Shown: in pieces, positions 1-11,553 of the stretch | How the letters are laid out: each line of letters opens with the position of its first letter | How positions within the stretch are numbered: the first letter of the stretch is position 1 | Origin: Pelobates cultripes | Lineage: Eukaryota > Chordata > Amphibia > Anura > Pelobatidae | Length of the DNA: 64,000 nt | Direction of reading: 5' to 3' | Assembly: GCA_933207985.1 (NCBI GenBank) | Contig: OW240916.1 | Span: 80,119,584 to 80,183,583 of the forward strand | Translations under genes and position numbers: made by a program | Notes under the pieces: generated by a model | Databases searched by the model: none | The model's input: only the letters and a program-made list of their open reading frames with translations | What the model was told of the DNA's origin: nothing

Positions 1-1189
1 CTGGATTTCATCATCAACTGTGAGAAATCCTGCCTGACCCCATCCAGGAGCTTGGAGTTTTTAGGGTTTCTCATAGATTCGGAGGAGGAGTCATTGAGCC
101 TTCCATCCACCAAGATTTGGACAATCCACCCGCAACTCACCTTGCATAATTTGGCAAGACTCATTGGCTTCATCAATCCAGGTGGTGTTCCCGGCTCCAC
201 ATTACTGGGCTCTTCAGTGGTTGAAGATCGCTCACCTACACAAGGGCGCATCTTATGTGGACCTGGTTACTCTTGGTGGTGAAATGATGGACGGACTGAA
301 ATGGTGGATCCACAACCTATCTGCATGGAATGGCATGGCGATCTTTAGGTCGCAACAGGAGACTCGGATGTGAGCCTTCACGCTGGGTGCCCACTACGAA
401 GGTGTGTTGACAGGAGGTCATTAGTCGGAATCTGAGTTCCAGCTCCACATCAATGCCTTGGAACGTCTGGCAGGTTCCTTTGCGATTCTGAGTTTCATGA
501 CCGGCCAGGCACATGGCGCATTTGCCTCCGCATGGACAACGTTTCAGCTGTGCGATACGTAAACCATATGGGTGGCACCCAATCTGCGGTCCTGGCTCGG
601 TTGGCAAAAAAGTTTTGGGAGTTTTGTCTGGCACAAAATTTGCTGGTCCTAGGTCTGCACAACATCCAGGTGGATTGGAGTTCACGGTATCTCTTAGATA
701 ACAGCGATTTGGAGATTGGACACGGAGGTATTCTCAGCTGTATCATCTCTTTGGAGTCCTTTTGCTATATACCTATTTGCGTGGCAGCTCAACACTCTTC
801 TACCATGGTTTTTCAGCTGGGGACCAGACCCAGCGGTGGAGGCCATAGATGCCTTCCTACAGGACTGTCACGGGAACCTCTTGTATGCCTTACCTCCATT
901 TTCCATGCTTCCTTGCACTCTTCTTCTGATCCACCACCAACGGCCAAACTGGTCCTGTTGGCCCCCTTTTGGGGGATGTAATCTTAGTTCCCACAACTTC
1001 TGGAGATGACAGTAGATTGTCCCAGTCTGTTACTGTCTTACGGATGTTGTCACCGTCTACTTGTGGATGGATCGCTACTTCTCATAGCGGAGCAAGTTTC
1101 AGGGGACCCTGGGAGGGCCAGGGAGTTTCGGAGGCTCTTAGACAACTGTTGGCGGACGCATGGGCTCCTGGCACGCGACGATCATATGG
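1..1189 (+). pseudogene. DIRS-type retrotransposon pol, 5' part (RT end, RNase H-like)
   Basis: Translated pieces match the order of a DIRS polyprotein: reverse-transcriptase end LEFLGFLIDS near 49-80, an RNase H-type stretch with LKWWIHNLSAWNG near 300-336, then VRYVNHMGGTQS near 550-590 and an N-terminal recombinase-like APGTRRSYGSA near 1160-1196. The reading frame shifts repeatedly and has stops, so this is a dead copy. DIRS elements copy through RNA and integrate with a tyrosine recombinase. The upstream gag and RT core lie outside the window. It continues at 2339 after a nested hAT insertion. The family call is firm; the exact frames are not. Confidence 0.8.
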
Positions 1190-1197
1190 GTCAGCTT

Positions 1198-2330
1198 CAG
1201 TGGTGTATCCTGGTTTTGTGCTGCCCTAGGCAGGACAAAACTCAGGCACCCCCCCGCGCCACCCCCACCCGCGCAACCGCCACCCAACCTTCCCCCCTGC
1301 TCCGCCTTCTAAATACACACACACATTCACTGACAGATACGCATTCACTAGCTAACAGAAACACACACTCACTAACAGACACACACTCACACACTCACTA
1401 ACAGACACACACACTCACAGGCAAACACACACACTAACAGACATCCACACTAACAGACATCCACACTAACAGACACACACACACTAACACTAACATACAT
1501 ACACTAACTAACATACACACTAACACTAACAGACACACACTCACACACTCACTAACAGACACACACACTCACAGGCAAACACACACACTAACAGACATCC
1601 ACACTAACAGACACACACACACACTAACACTAACATACATACACTAACATTAACATACACACTAACACTAACAGACACACACACTAACACTAACAGACAC
1701 ACACACACTAACATACATACACTAACATTAACATACACACTAACACTAACATACATACACTAACATTAACATTAACATACACACTAACAGACACACACAC
1801 ACTAACACTAACAGACACACACTAACAGACACACACTAACATACACACACACTAACACACACACTAACAGACATACACACACTCACTAGTGTGTTTTTTT
1901 TTGTTTTTTTTTATTTAACCCCCCCCAGCCTCCTTACCTTTGGTAATGCTGGGGGGGGTTCTTCCTCTCCCTGGGGTCCAGTGGCTGCAGGGCGGGCGGC
2001 CGGCCGGCGAGGGAGCTCTTCCCCTGAGCGCTCTGCTCAACTCCCTCGCGCGCCGCCAGCAGAGTGAGGCTGGGAGCCGGAATATGACGTCATCAACCCG
2101 GCTCCCGGCCTCACTCTGCTGGCGGCGCGCGAGGGAGCTGAGCAGAGCGCTCAGGGGAAGAGCTCCCTCGCCGGCCGGACGCCCGCCCGCCCAGCGCCCA
2201 GAATGTCTGTTAGCCGCGAGGCTAACAAGACATTTGCCTTGGGCATTTGGGGGGCGGCGTTTTTTGCCGCCCCCTGAAAAATGCCGCCTAAGGCAAATGC
2301 CTTGTTTGCCTCGCGGCTAATACGCCCCTG
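1198..2330. mobile_element. Non-autonomous hAT transposon nested in DIRS
   Basis: An 8-bp direct repeat GTCAGCTT (1190-1197 and 2331-2338) flanks this segment, and the ends are imperfect inverted repeats (CAGTGGTGTATCC at the left, complement CAGGGGCGTATTA at the right). Both are hallmarks of the hAT superfamily. No transposase is present. The inside holds a CACTAACAGACACA-type array and a GC-rich stretch (about 1980-2200) whose halves are inverted copies of each other around 2085. Removing it restores continuity of the DIRS recombinase region. A related copy lies at 52940-53947. Confidence 0.85.
1310..1885. repeat. CA-rich microsatellite (CACTAACAGACACA type)
   Basis: Irregular array built from ACACAC, CACTAACA and CAGACACA words, inside the hAT element. 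A longer block near 1380-1480 is repeated at about 1515-1620, showing segmental duplication in the array. Open frames across it are compositional and not genes. Confidence 0.9.
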
Positions 2331-2338
2331 GTCAGCTT

Positions 2339-3207
2339 GATGATGTAGGGCTGGCGGGTGCCTGGCTAGGGAAGTGGATTTCTGACATCCTTCTTTGAGG
2401 CTGGTAGGGCTTACTGGATGATCAACCTGTGCAGGTCAGCTACATCTTCAGCCTATCAAGGCTTCAAGGCCAGCATCCCTTGGTGTGCCACCTTCTACAC
2501 GGCTCCCGTCTCTCTCGTCTGCCCAGACCTTGTTATTCCTCTACTTGGGATGTCTTTGTCATTTTGTCTTTTCTCAATTCCTGGCCTTCCAATTTGGAAC
2601 TCTCGTCAGCCAAATTGATTTGGTTTTTTTGCCACATCTCTTGCACGAGGGTGTCGGATGTGCATGCCTTGGATTTTGATGCTAGGACCTACACTCCAGA
2701 TGGTGTGACTTTTAATATTTCCAGGCGTACTAAGACTTCTATTAAGTTGGTGCCGTATCCAGCTTTTTCCTCGGTGCCGACTTTATGCCCAGTGGCTTGT
2801 TTGCGCGATTATGAGGATCATACCAGATCTCACCATTCCATGCCTACACACCAGCATTTCCCATGCTTTCGTCCTCCTTTTGCTTCGGTGGCGAGCACTG
2901 CATTGTCTCGCTGGTTTTAATGCATGCAAACGGGTGTGGACAGATCTGTTTTTGGCACTCATTCTGTTGGCGCTCATTCTGGGGTGCGTCTGCCTCTTCG
3001 ATTATGGCGTTGGGCACGTGTTTGGAGGATTTGATAAGGATCGCCGACTGGTCACTGGAATCTGCGTTTCACTAATTGTATTTTCAGCCAGTTGCTCATG
3101 TGTTTTCTGCAGCGGTTGGTCAGCTTTAAACTTGCAATATGAGCCTTGCAATATGAACTTGTAAAATGTCTTGCTATAAAATTACATGATTTTGCTATTA
3201 CATGACG
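2339..3207 (+). pseudogene. DIRS tyrosine recombinase, 3' part and element end
   Basis: This continues the element interrupted at 1190. The frame from 2429 to 2917 encodes a DIRS recombinase core with TRVSDVHALDF (first catalytic arginine codon at 2648), a NISRRTKTS stretch and CPVACLRDYE. The later catalytic region survives in shifted frames: GTHSVGAHSG near 2955-2985 and LEDLIRIADWSLESAFH near 3020-3075. The HxxR arginine appears to be lost and frames are broken, so the enzyme is not functional. The tail ATTACATGATTTTGCTAT (about 3181-3207) recurs at 23431, supporting a conserved DIRS 3' end. Confidence 0.8.
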
Positions 3208-4332
3208 TTTGACAACAATCGTTTGTATTGCCCTCAAATATATTTGTATAATGCTATCAAACCATTTTTCTAAACAAAACAGATTTTAATGTGTTAACCT
3301 TTCTTCTTAACTAAAATTCTCCATTTCTTTTATTAATTTTATAGCCTGCCTCTGGCTCTGCACTTTTTATAGTGACATAAGATCTTTTTAGAAATAAGTG
3401 CCTAAAATTGCTCTATGAGTTATCTTTTTTCCCATCAATCATCTCAATTTTTTGGAACCATGGATGGAACTCTGAATCACAAATCAAATGGACATTCTCA
3501 TCCATAGTGGGAGGCATTTGTTCAGCTAAAAGTCCATGTAGCACTTTAGAGTTATGGAATTTGGACGACCCGCTGATTGGCCTAAATTCTGGAGAATTCA
3601 AGTTTGTTTGAAACTGAATGCAAAATTCCAGTCTGTAGTGCAGATTGAAGTTTATCAATGGGCAACATATCAAAAAAAAAAATTAAATCCTCTGTGAATG
3701 ACAAACATGCTAATATATTTATTTAAATCCCAGAGCAAGTTACTACTAGCCTTTTTTTTTTTTATATAACCATGTATCACATTTCATCCGAATAGAGGTC
3801 CAAGTTTGGTTCAGTGTTATATAGTATGCTGACCCAAAACTAAAGTTTTGGCTTTGCAATATAATAATGATACAGGAAAACAAAACGATCCTCGCTGTAT
3901 TCAGAAATAACAACCCTGTAGCAAAGTAGCAGCAACCCTGGAGCGATCAGTAGGAATATTCCATTAGGTTCCATGGCGAGCTTTAGCACTCTGCACCAGA
4001 ATTGCTCTTAAAAGGGACATTCCACTGCCAATTTTCTTTTTTAAATCACGGTTTAGTAGACATGTCTTCAATGAATGCCATTTAAGAATGCATTTTGTAT
4101 TGATGGTATATATAAAAACAGTTTACAAAAGCTGCAGTTCTGTCTGCTGCCTTTGCAAGCCCCCCTCTTCTAACCCATCAGAGACGTTCTGTGGCTGTCT
4201 AACCAGAGACTTCCCAATAGAGCTCAATGAGAAGTCTTTGCCCTGGGCATTTGCTTGCCTCTTGAGTTTAGCTACACTGAGCTGAATAAACCAGGAAGTA
4301 ACAGGACCTTTTCTCTGCTTGAAAGCTAGGAG
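3208..4332. other. No recognisable feature
   Basis: AT-rich, non-coding. Short open frames at 3408-3673 overlap on both strands and show no domain. I see no terminal repeats. Confidence 0.5.
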
Positions 4333-4376
4333 GGTTAAAGGGACACTATAGCAAGGTTAAAGGGACACTATAGCAA
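4333..4376 (+). repeat. Duplicated end of TTAA-flanked MITE
   Basis: A 22-bp unit, GGTTAAAGGGACACTATAGC plus AA, occurs twice in tandem (from 4333 and 4355). TTAAAGGGACACTATAG is the terminal sequence of a MITE family found elsewhere in the window (for example 11554-11974, where the far end reads CTATAGTGTCCCTTTAA). No matching far end is visible nearby, so this is an end fragment. Confidence 0.6.
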
Positions 4377-5067
4377 GCTTTAGGTGCCTGGAGTTCTTTA
4401 AGCCTGTGTTTTTATTCCAGCAAGATTATACTCCTTCATCAGTGGCAAACCTCATATAATAAGTGCTTGGGCATTTCTGCTAAAATGTCCAAATATGAAT
4501 AGAAAATATGGAACTTTCCAACAGCTCTGGCCTACAACAGCCAAAGTGCCAAAAGTCAAACTGCCTTAATTCCAGGCAACTAACATTACATACCAGCGAT
4601 ATTATAATCAGACATTCAGAGATCACATACCATGTAGTACATTTAGCACACAGTTTCACCCTTGCTAAAATTGAAGTCTCTCTTTTTTTTTTTTTTTAAA
4701 TGGGATTGTTCTGTTAAAAAGACTTGGCTTGGTTCCCGTATTTGTATCTTTTCTATTAATGTATAACAATAGACATTTATCAGAGAGAAACAAAGCATCA
4801 GTGACATCTACTGGGAACTCCAAATGTCCCTATCACTCATGGAGAAGTTAAATGGAAATGGTTTGTCCCCAAGACTTCTTTGTCTATGAAGCAAGCAAGA
4901 GGGCACGACTGTTACATGGTCAAGCTTATCTGACCCTCCATGGAGTTTAGACATGTTTCTACAGCAAAATTAGATTTACATACTACAGTATAATTCCTGG
5001 GTGTCTTATTTCTACACTTGACATGGGAAGAGTGCAAGTCAGGTGTACCAATCCCCAGGTACCTTTA
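4377..5067. other. No recognisable feature
   Basis: AT-rich non-coding sequence with a poly-T run near 4682-4697. Nothing further is supported. Confidence 0.5.
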
Positions 5068-5266
5068 CCTTTTCACAATATTCTAATTTACTGAGATTGT
5101 GGATTTGGGGTTTTCATGAGCTGTAAGACATAATCATCGCACTTATGACAAATCACGGCTTGAACTATATTGCTTATATCTCATATATTAGTTTCCCCTT
5201 TTACGTTGCATTACTGAAATAAATGAACTTTTGCACGATATTCTAATTTTTCGAGTATCACCTGTA
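5068..5266. mobile_element. Solo end of Tc1-type transposon (family B)
   Basis: This sequence, ending TTTCGAGTATCACCTGTA, is nearly identical to the right end of the Tc1-type element at 54661-55501, including the segment starting near TTTTCACAATATTC. Only this end is present; the left end and transposase are absent. Confidence 0.75.
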
Positions 5267-5388
5267 TGTACCATTTTTATAGAAAACATGAGTGAGCAGG
5301 CAAAACACATTTATTTTATTTCTTATGGGATATTCAACTGAGGTTATAACAGAATGGCACAATCATAAAACAAAACATGGCAACAAAG

Positions 5389-7049
5389 GGGGCGGGGCCT
5401 AACCATCATGGCGACAAGACGTATCTCTCAAGAGCTCCCGCTCGATAATGGCGATATAAGCGACCTGAGACGGTGTCCAGCGTAACAAACACCGATACCA
5501 CATACCCATAAGCTCCCTGCAACAGAACGCAGGTGGCAGGAGGGTAAGAGACCCGCGCATGACCCGCCAATGCCGCGGCTGACAGTGCGGCCTAGCACAC
5601 ATGGGACGGGGGAGACGGCCGCTCTCCTGACCATGAGACGCACCGGCAAAGCAGGCACTATGAGCAAGCCCCGCTGCCCCCCCCTCTGGACCGGTGGGGG
5701 AGATCCCGGTCCATCAAGCGGAGACAGCCCGAAGCGGACTGAAGCAACACAGACTGCCTCATGGGCAAAGCGAGAGCACAGAGCTCCAACCAAGATGGCC
5801 GAAATAACGGGCGCTGAGAGTCCCACTGATGCTGCACACGATGTCCTTGCGAAGATTAATCGGCACTTTGAAAGGTTTTGGAAGCAGCTGGAGCGCAGGC
5901 TATTTCGACCTGCCCCACTCCACAGCGCTTACCTTGCTTGGCAGAAACAACAACCAAATAGTTGGCCAGCAGCCCAACGCCAGGATGCCCGATCGACACC
6001 ACAGAGGGCGCAGAAGCCCCGACTACCGCCGGGTCAACCTCGCTCACGGCGCAAGCTAATTATCAACAGACAGCAACACAGGGGGGAACCCCGTGCAGCA
6101 ACGCGGAGTTCAAGACGGCAATGCCGGCGCACACTACAGCACCCCACTCCTAACACGCCTGGAGGAAGGACACTGCTGCAAAGTGGAGGAGGCCCTGAGA
6201 GGAACCCAGTACATAACCCCTTGGGCATCGGCACGGCCCAGATTATGAGATCAAGCGGCAAACTCAGAGCGGGGTCCGCTAATGAACACTCTCCCTGGTT
6301 ATGGAGACACTATCTGTCGGTAATAGGCTGAACTGTCTCCGCAACTGGTCAGCCACATGGACTAGGGCTATATATGCTCTCCAGCTCCTTTTGCTCAGTG
6401 GTATTCTCTTGTCTGTTTGTTTTCTTTCCTTAAGCTTTTCTTTAAGATCCATATCGTCCATCTTACTATTCAAGCACCACCATTTAGCTTTTGGCCTACT
6501 TAGACATGGTGATGGAAATGTTAACTCATTACCTGTTTTATCGACTAAGCCTGATTTAATATGTTTAGGTACTGTTTTACCAAGTTTTACTAAGGCTTTA
6601 GTACTGCTTAGTTAACATGGACGCACTAACGCTAACACACTGCAGTTCCAGACTACAGTAACTTCTAACTGTAACCAGCTTAGACCAAACCTGCAGCATG
6701 ATAAGTTTGGTCTAATCTATATTCATGTGCATGTCTATTTAAGCGACATAACATTAAAACTGTACATGTTCTTAAAAATGTCAAGCTACTATAAAACTAT
6801 AATATTGTGCTTATATACTTCAAAATACGTAAGAGCTTGTTAATATGGTGACCGCTCAAATGTCTCATCGTACTCTCAATGCTCTAAATGTCTTTACTTC
6901 AATGCAAAAAATGTGCTGTTTATTTACTGCCATGTCTTTGTACCAGTTATGTTTGACGATATTGCACTTGCACCTGCTGTCATGGCGGAACAAGCGCTGC
7001 TGTTATATCTTGCACAACAAAAATAAAGAATTATAAAAAATAAATAAAA
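5389..7049 (+). mobile_element. L1-like LINE, internally deleted, with 17-bp TSD
   Basis: The direct repeat AAAACATGGCAACAAAG (5372-5388 and 7050-7066) exactly flanks an insertion. It begins GGGGGCGGGGCCTAACC, a typical L1 5' leader start, and ends in an A-rich tail after AATAAAG. At only 1.66 kb it holds a 5' leader, a fragment of ORF1 and a 3' UTR; ORF2 is missing. The insertion came after the Tc1 copy into which it landed. Perfect TSDs suggest a fairly recent event. Confidence 0.85.
5570..6331 (+). pseudogene. L1 ORF1-like frame without RNA-binding domain
   Basis: An open frame of 253 codons lies directly after the L1 leader. A plausible inner start gives MAEITGAESPTDAAHDVLAK, resembling the N-terminus of L1 ORF1 proteins. 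The coiled coil and RRM/C-terminal domain seen in the copy at 16440 are absent, and the rest is Arg/Pro/Gln-rich. It is either a degraded ORF1 or a chance open frame in GC-rich leader sequence. Position in the element is the main support. Confidence 0.4.
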
Positions 7050-7106
7050 AAAACATGGCAACAAAGAAAAAAATGAAATGATCACTGTTCAAAAGTCTGC
7101 AGACCC

Positions 7107-7436
7107 TTAGTTCTTTAGCATCAATGACATCATGCAGTCTTTTATAATAGTCGTCTATAAGGCCCCTAATTCTTGCAGGTGGTATAGCTGCCCATTCTTC
7201 TTGGCAAAATGCCTCCAGGTCATGCAAAGTCTTTGGTCGTCTTGCATGAACCACACGTTTGAAATCTTCCCAGAGAGGCTTGATGATTAAGGTCAGGAGA
7301 CCACCTTTTTTCTGCTGTAACCACTGGAGGATCACCTTGGCCTTGTGCTTAGGGTCATTGTCATGCTGTAAAGTCCAAGAGCTGCCATTGCGCAGCCTTC
7401 GTGCAGAAGAATGCAAATTGTCTACCATTATTTTCT
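7107..7436 (-). pseudogene. Tc1 transposase, C-terminal catalytic piece
   Basis: The minus-strand frame encodes LQHDNDPKHKA, which holds the second catalytic aspartate of the DDE enzyme, followed by EDFKRVVHARRPKTLHDLEA and CQEEWAAIPPARI. The DLNPIEHLW-type block that supplies the final acidic residue is degraded (LIIKPLWEDFKR). The end is joined to the N-terminal piece at 7605 through a shortened, stop-containing middle, so the enzyme is dead. Confidence 0.8.
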
Positions 7437-7604
7437 GTTAACATGCTGCATTCATCTTGCCATCAATTTTCACAAGGCTCCTTGTGTTTTAAGAGTTCAC
7501 AGTGGGGATGGTATTCTTTTCACTACTGGGCTTTTTTGGCATTAGTGCAGTAAAGGCTTCTTTCTGACAACTTGACCATGCAGCTCATTTTTGTTTAACT
7601 ATTG

Positions 7605-7913
7605 TCATATTGTGCTTCTTGAAACAACCACACTGTCTTTTTCCAGAGAAACCTGTATTTCTGAGGTTACCTGTGCGTTTTTCTTTGTACGCCGAACAAT
7701 TCTTTTGGTAGTTGTGGCTGAAATCTTTCTTGGTCTACCTGACCTTGGCATGGTATCACGAGATCCCCGAATTTCCCACATCTTAATAATTGATTGAACA
7801 GTACTGACTGGCATTTTCAAGGCTTTGGATATCTTTTTATATCCTTTTCCGTCTTTATAAAGTTCCATTATCTTGTTATGCAGGTCTTTTAACAGTTCTT
7901 TTCTGCTTCCCAA
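7605..7913 (-). pseudogene. Tc1 transposase, N-terminal DNA-binding piece
   Basis: About 102 residues starting MGSRKELLKDLHNKIMELYK. A first helix-turn-helix (YKKISKALKMPVSTVQSI), the GRPRK-type AT-hook-like linker (SGRPRKISATTTKRIVR) and part of the second helix-turn-helix are visible. This domain binds the inverted repeats. The first aspartate of the catalytic core should follow but lies in the deleted middle. Confidence 0.8.
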
Positions 7914-8200
7914 TGGCTCAGTATCTAGCCTGATCAGTGCATCCGGGTGAGAGCTAACAAACTCATTGACTATTTATACACAGACACTAATTAACACTAA
8001 TTGTAATTTAAAAAGTCACAGGTGTGGGAAATTAACCTTTAGTTGCCATTTTCACCTGTGTGTGTCACCTTGTGTGTCTGTAACAAGGTCAAATATTCAA
8101 GGGTATGTAAACTTTTGCTCAGGGCCATTTGGGTGATTTCTGTAATCATTATAATTTTAAAAAGTGCCAAACATAATCAGTCATATTTTTGAAAACAAAG

Positions 8201-9396
8201 AAACACCACGCCAAAGGCTTCTGAGTGAAACATTTAGCAAAACACATACCTTTCAGGATATTTTGATGTTAATACCCGCAGAAACAAATAATAGTTCAAT
8301 ACAGTATAAATAAAGTGCAATTCTTTGCTGGTTTGTGTAGGTGATTTACTCACGTTTTTCAGAGCTAACTAAGAGTTTTGCTGTGTTATGCATAGATGGT
8401 ACAATACCCGATTAAGAATATATGCAGGTCTAGATGATAGAAGTACTCACAGTTGGATATTTCCTATGCAATATATTAGACAGAAGCAGAAAGGTACTCC
8501 AATGGTGAAGTAAGTAAGTTGATCTAGTATAATGGGCCTTAGGTGGTATAATCCCCACCTTGGGATGTTGTAGATACCCAGGAAGCAGGATAAGTGATTA
8601 GGTAAGTATAACATTTACCTTTATTATATAGTTAAAATAGCATTAAATAAAGCAAAAAAAGTTCAACAAATGCTAGGGACCACACTCATTTCTCCTCTCA
8701 GAAGTATCTAGCACACTTACAGAAATCTAAGCCCTAAAGATGTGCATGCCTGTGAACAAAGACTAAAACCCAAGTAAAATTATTTATTAAAAAAAAGGAT
8801 TATTAACTGTAGAGCCAAAGTGCTAGGATAGGCATATAGCAATAGAGTCAAAATAGTTCAGGTTGTCGGTCTGGCAAAAAATCAGTGTTAAATATCGATG
8901 GAAATGTCACAACAGAAGATCAGGAAAGAACAAAACACATTCACAGAGTCCATTATATATTGTCACAGAATACAAATTGGCAATTTGCAGAAACATTGGA
9001 CTTAGGAAGATTGCTCTGAGCTGATGTAATTATTATTGTTATTATTATTATACTTTAGTTATAAAGAGCCAACACATTCTGCAGCGCAGTCCATAGGTAC
9101 AATTGGTACAAGTAAAAAGACAATATAAAATTTGACAAACAAACAAAGGCAGAGTGAGAGTAGTGGTGCAGATAAGTCAAAACCTATGTTTAATAAATAT
9201 ACATAGCAAAACAATAGTGCGCAAAGTACATGTTAGAAAATAAGTTGGGAGGTCAGAAACAGCAGGGAATTAAAGAAGGGGTGTTGGGTCTGATGAAAGT
9301 GATTTAGGGAGACTATCATTTTACAAAGACCCCCAATGGTGAAATTGTCACTTGGTGTGCAGCTGCTCGTGGGTGCACGGGTAGGTTTTAGTTACC
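8201..9396. other. Unassigned non-coding DNA with possible PLE-UTR similarity and (ATT)n
   Basis: AT-rich. The segment GGTGGTATAATCCCCACCTT near 8543 followed by CCCAGGAAGCAGGATAAG resembles 33118-33200 in the PLE remnant, hinting at shared ancestry. A short (ATT)n tract lies at about 9028-9051, followed by AACACATTCTGCAGCGC, a motif I associate with dispersed frog repeats. No gene is seen. Confidence 0.35.
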
Positions 9397-9680
9397 TTAA
9401 AGGGAAACTATAGAGTTCGGAAAAACAAAGTTGTTTTCTTAGCACTATAGCTATCTATAGTGCCTACTTCCCTGCTCTTCCCTGTCCCCCTGTGGAGCTG
9501 AAAGGGCTAAAAACCCCTTCATCCCTTACCTGATTCCAGCGCCAATGTCTCTCAGCGTTCGTTCAGGCTCTGCCACTGCGGGTAATTGTATAATGCTTTC
9601 CTATGGGATTTTGGGTGACGCTGGATGTCCTCATGCAGAGCGTGAAGATGTCCAGCGTCACTGTGCCAAGAGGAGTATTA
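9397..9680 (+). mobile_element. TTAA-type MITE, 3' end missing
   Basis: Begins TTAAAGGGAAACTATAGAG and shares the internal landmarks of the family: a pyrimidine-rich block, CTTTCCTATGGGATTTTGGG and a GACGCTGGATGTCCTCATGC palindromic segment. The terminal CTATAGTGTCCCTTTAA is absent and other sequence follows. Confidence 0.6.
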
Positions 9681-9691
9681 GCTATACCTCG

Positions 9692-9716
9692 CTGACGAGG
9701 CCAAAGAAGGCCAAAC
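9692..9716 (+). ncRNA. Decayed hammerhead-like motif
   Basis: CTGACGA (9692-9698) matches the hammerhead core CUGANGA. It is followed by a GGCC/GGCC stem II (9699-9702 and 9709-9712) with an AAAGAA loop. The next bases read AAAC where GAAA is required, so one key G is missing or changed. The surroundings (about 9675-10060) are otherwise unassigned. Probably a non-functional relic. Confidence 0.35.
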
Positions 9717-11050
9717 CGATAATTTGAGATTGCTGTATCTCTTGGGCAGAGAGAATTTGCCAGCATTTTGGTTCTGGACTGCCCTTAGTCTGAATCAGTC
9801 TGCTGTGCATTGGAACTGGTTCTCTCTGAAATGGCGTGAAAAACTCTTTTAAAATATTAGTGGAGATTTCCCAAAGGGCAAGCTACTGAGTTTCTCTAAA
9901 CAGAGGTGCTTTAAGGGTTTAAGTTCTAAAGTGCCAGAGAAGCCTTTTGTCAAGAGGTGTGTCCTCAAGTGTTTGAGAAATTATAAGAAAGACTTGGCCA
10001 ACTTGATATAGGTAGGGAGCTAAATTCAGTTGAAGCCTTTCTCCTAGTAACAGCTTGCTATCAATCTGTAAACAATAAACTATTGAAATATCCATAAACT
10101 TTTTTTTAATATTTGTCTCTTCCTATCCTGTTTAAGCACATATAATAGATTTTAATTTTCAGATATGTATCACTTTAAGGGAACCTCATTAATACACATG
10201 TGTATTTCACTGCAGGTAACAGGTTGTATTAACATTAAAGGAATATCATCTTCATTTAGTCCTGTTTGCTTCTACGCTTATTAGCCAAACAGGTCACATT
10301 GACTCACCTTCGGAAATATATATCATTGTGACATATATTGCAAAAGGAACACAGTGGTGCGACATAATGACATTTGTTATTTTAAGGAACACATCAGCTT
10401 AGCGACTTGACATTGGTTCTGGGAAGGACACTACCTTGACATCTATTTTAGCAAGTACATATTAGTGTGACATCATTTGCAGAAAAGTACTAAAGTTTGA
10501 CATCATGGTATTTGTTCCAGACACCATCTGTGAGATATCAATATTAGAATATGCTATTGCTAATTGTACAGTAACTGTAGATCTACTTTAGCTCCGGTAA
10601 ATAACTTTATTATTATTATTATTATTGTTATTATTATTATTATTAGTGGTAGTAAAGTGTTTAAACATTTCAATTATTACATTTTTTATTTACTTATTGG
10701 AGATAGTTTTAATGATAATACAACTACAGAATATTTTTTTTTCCTCTTCTAGCTAAAGCGAAGCTGTCATCATTATGACAGGACATACTTGAAACCCCAG
10801 GACACTCTTGAAAACAAGAAAAATCTCAATGTATCTTTCCTGGTAAAATATTTTATAAATAAAAATTATAGATGCTTATATTACAGGGACACTGCAAGCC
10901 CCATATATGTATCTTATAAAACATTATGAAATGATAATGATTGATTTTCATGATGTCAATGCATTTTAGAAAAAACACTGTATTTGCCAACCCTGTCTTC
11001 AACTTTAGGAGTAAGTGCCAAAAGGAAAAGTACAGTTTTGCCTTAAAGGA
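9717..11050. other. Unassigned AT-rich DNA with (ATT)n microsatellite
   Basis: Contains an (ATT)n tract at about 10605-10645. No coding frame or terminal repeat is evident. Confidence 0.5.
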
Positions 11051-11553
11051 TGTCACGACAGTGACCCCTACACGCAGAGTGTAATCAGAAAGTGACGTAT
11101 ACCGGACCTTAGAAGGGCCGGACTCAAACGCCAAGGAGTAGTCGAAGGAATAGCCAAGAGTCAAGGGAGTACGGAAAGCATGCACACGAGAATAACCAAG
11201 CCAAAATCAGGAAACCAGAGAGTAGAATAGTCAGAGGAAAAGCCAAAAGTCAAATACCAGTAAATACAAATAAATGATCTCAAGAGCACTAAAGGGAACT
11301 ATCAAGAACCACAATAGGGCACTGAACAATTGAAAAGGGCGCCTTTTTATAGTGTGGTTCCTTTAGTTTTAAATCCACACCCCCAAAAGGTCCGGGGGCG
11401 TGGTAATGTTTGAGTACCCGCGGGATAATTATGCGCCGCGTCATAAGAAGAGGCATATCTGGAGCTGCCAGCGTGTGAGAGACTGTGTCGCCTCCTGGAA
11501 GCAATGAGAGGACGCCACGCTGCGTGGGTCCGGAGAGGAAAGGTAAGGTATCG
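11051..11553 (-). mobile_element. Gypsy-type solo LTR, truncated
   Basis: Starts TGTCACGACAGTGACC and contains CGGACCTTAGAAGGGCCGGA, close to the LTR at 50401-51025 (CGGACCTTAGAATGGCCGGA), followed by the same run of AG-rich GCCAAG words. The expected CA end is not seen because a MITE abuts. Orientation is taken from the chromovirus at 46138-50400. Confidence 0.65.

Larger units (their letters stand above)
5275..8200 (-). mobile_element. Tc1-type transposon (family A), split by an L1 insertion
   Basis: The minus strand carries an N-terminal Tc1 DNA-binding region (7605-7913) and a C-terminal catalytic piece (about 7107-7436). The right terminal region contains GGGTATGTAAACTTTTG near 8103-8119. 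An L1 lies inside the left terminal region at 5389-7049. The left boundary is uncertain because family-B sequence abuts it. Tc1 elements move by DNA cut-and-paste at TA sites; this copy is interrupted and internally deleted. Confidence 0.75.

Noticed and set aside
2783..2977. Minus-strand frame over the recombinase
   Set aside because: Shadow of the DIRS recombinase.
3413..3673. Possible small host exon or gene (86 codons minus)
   Set aside because: Overlapping open frame on the other strand, no splice context or domain; AT-rich chance frame.
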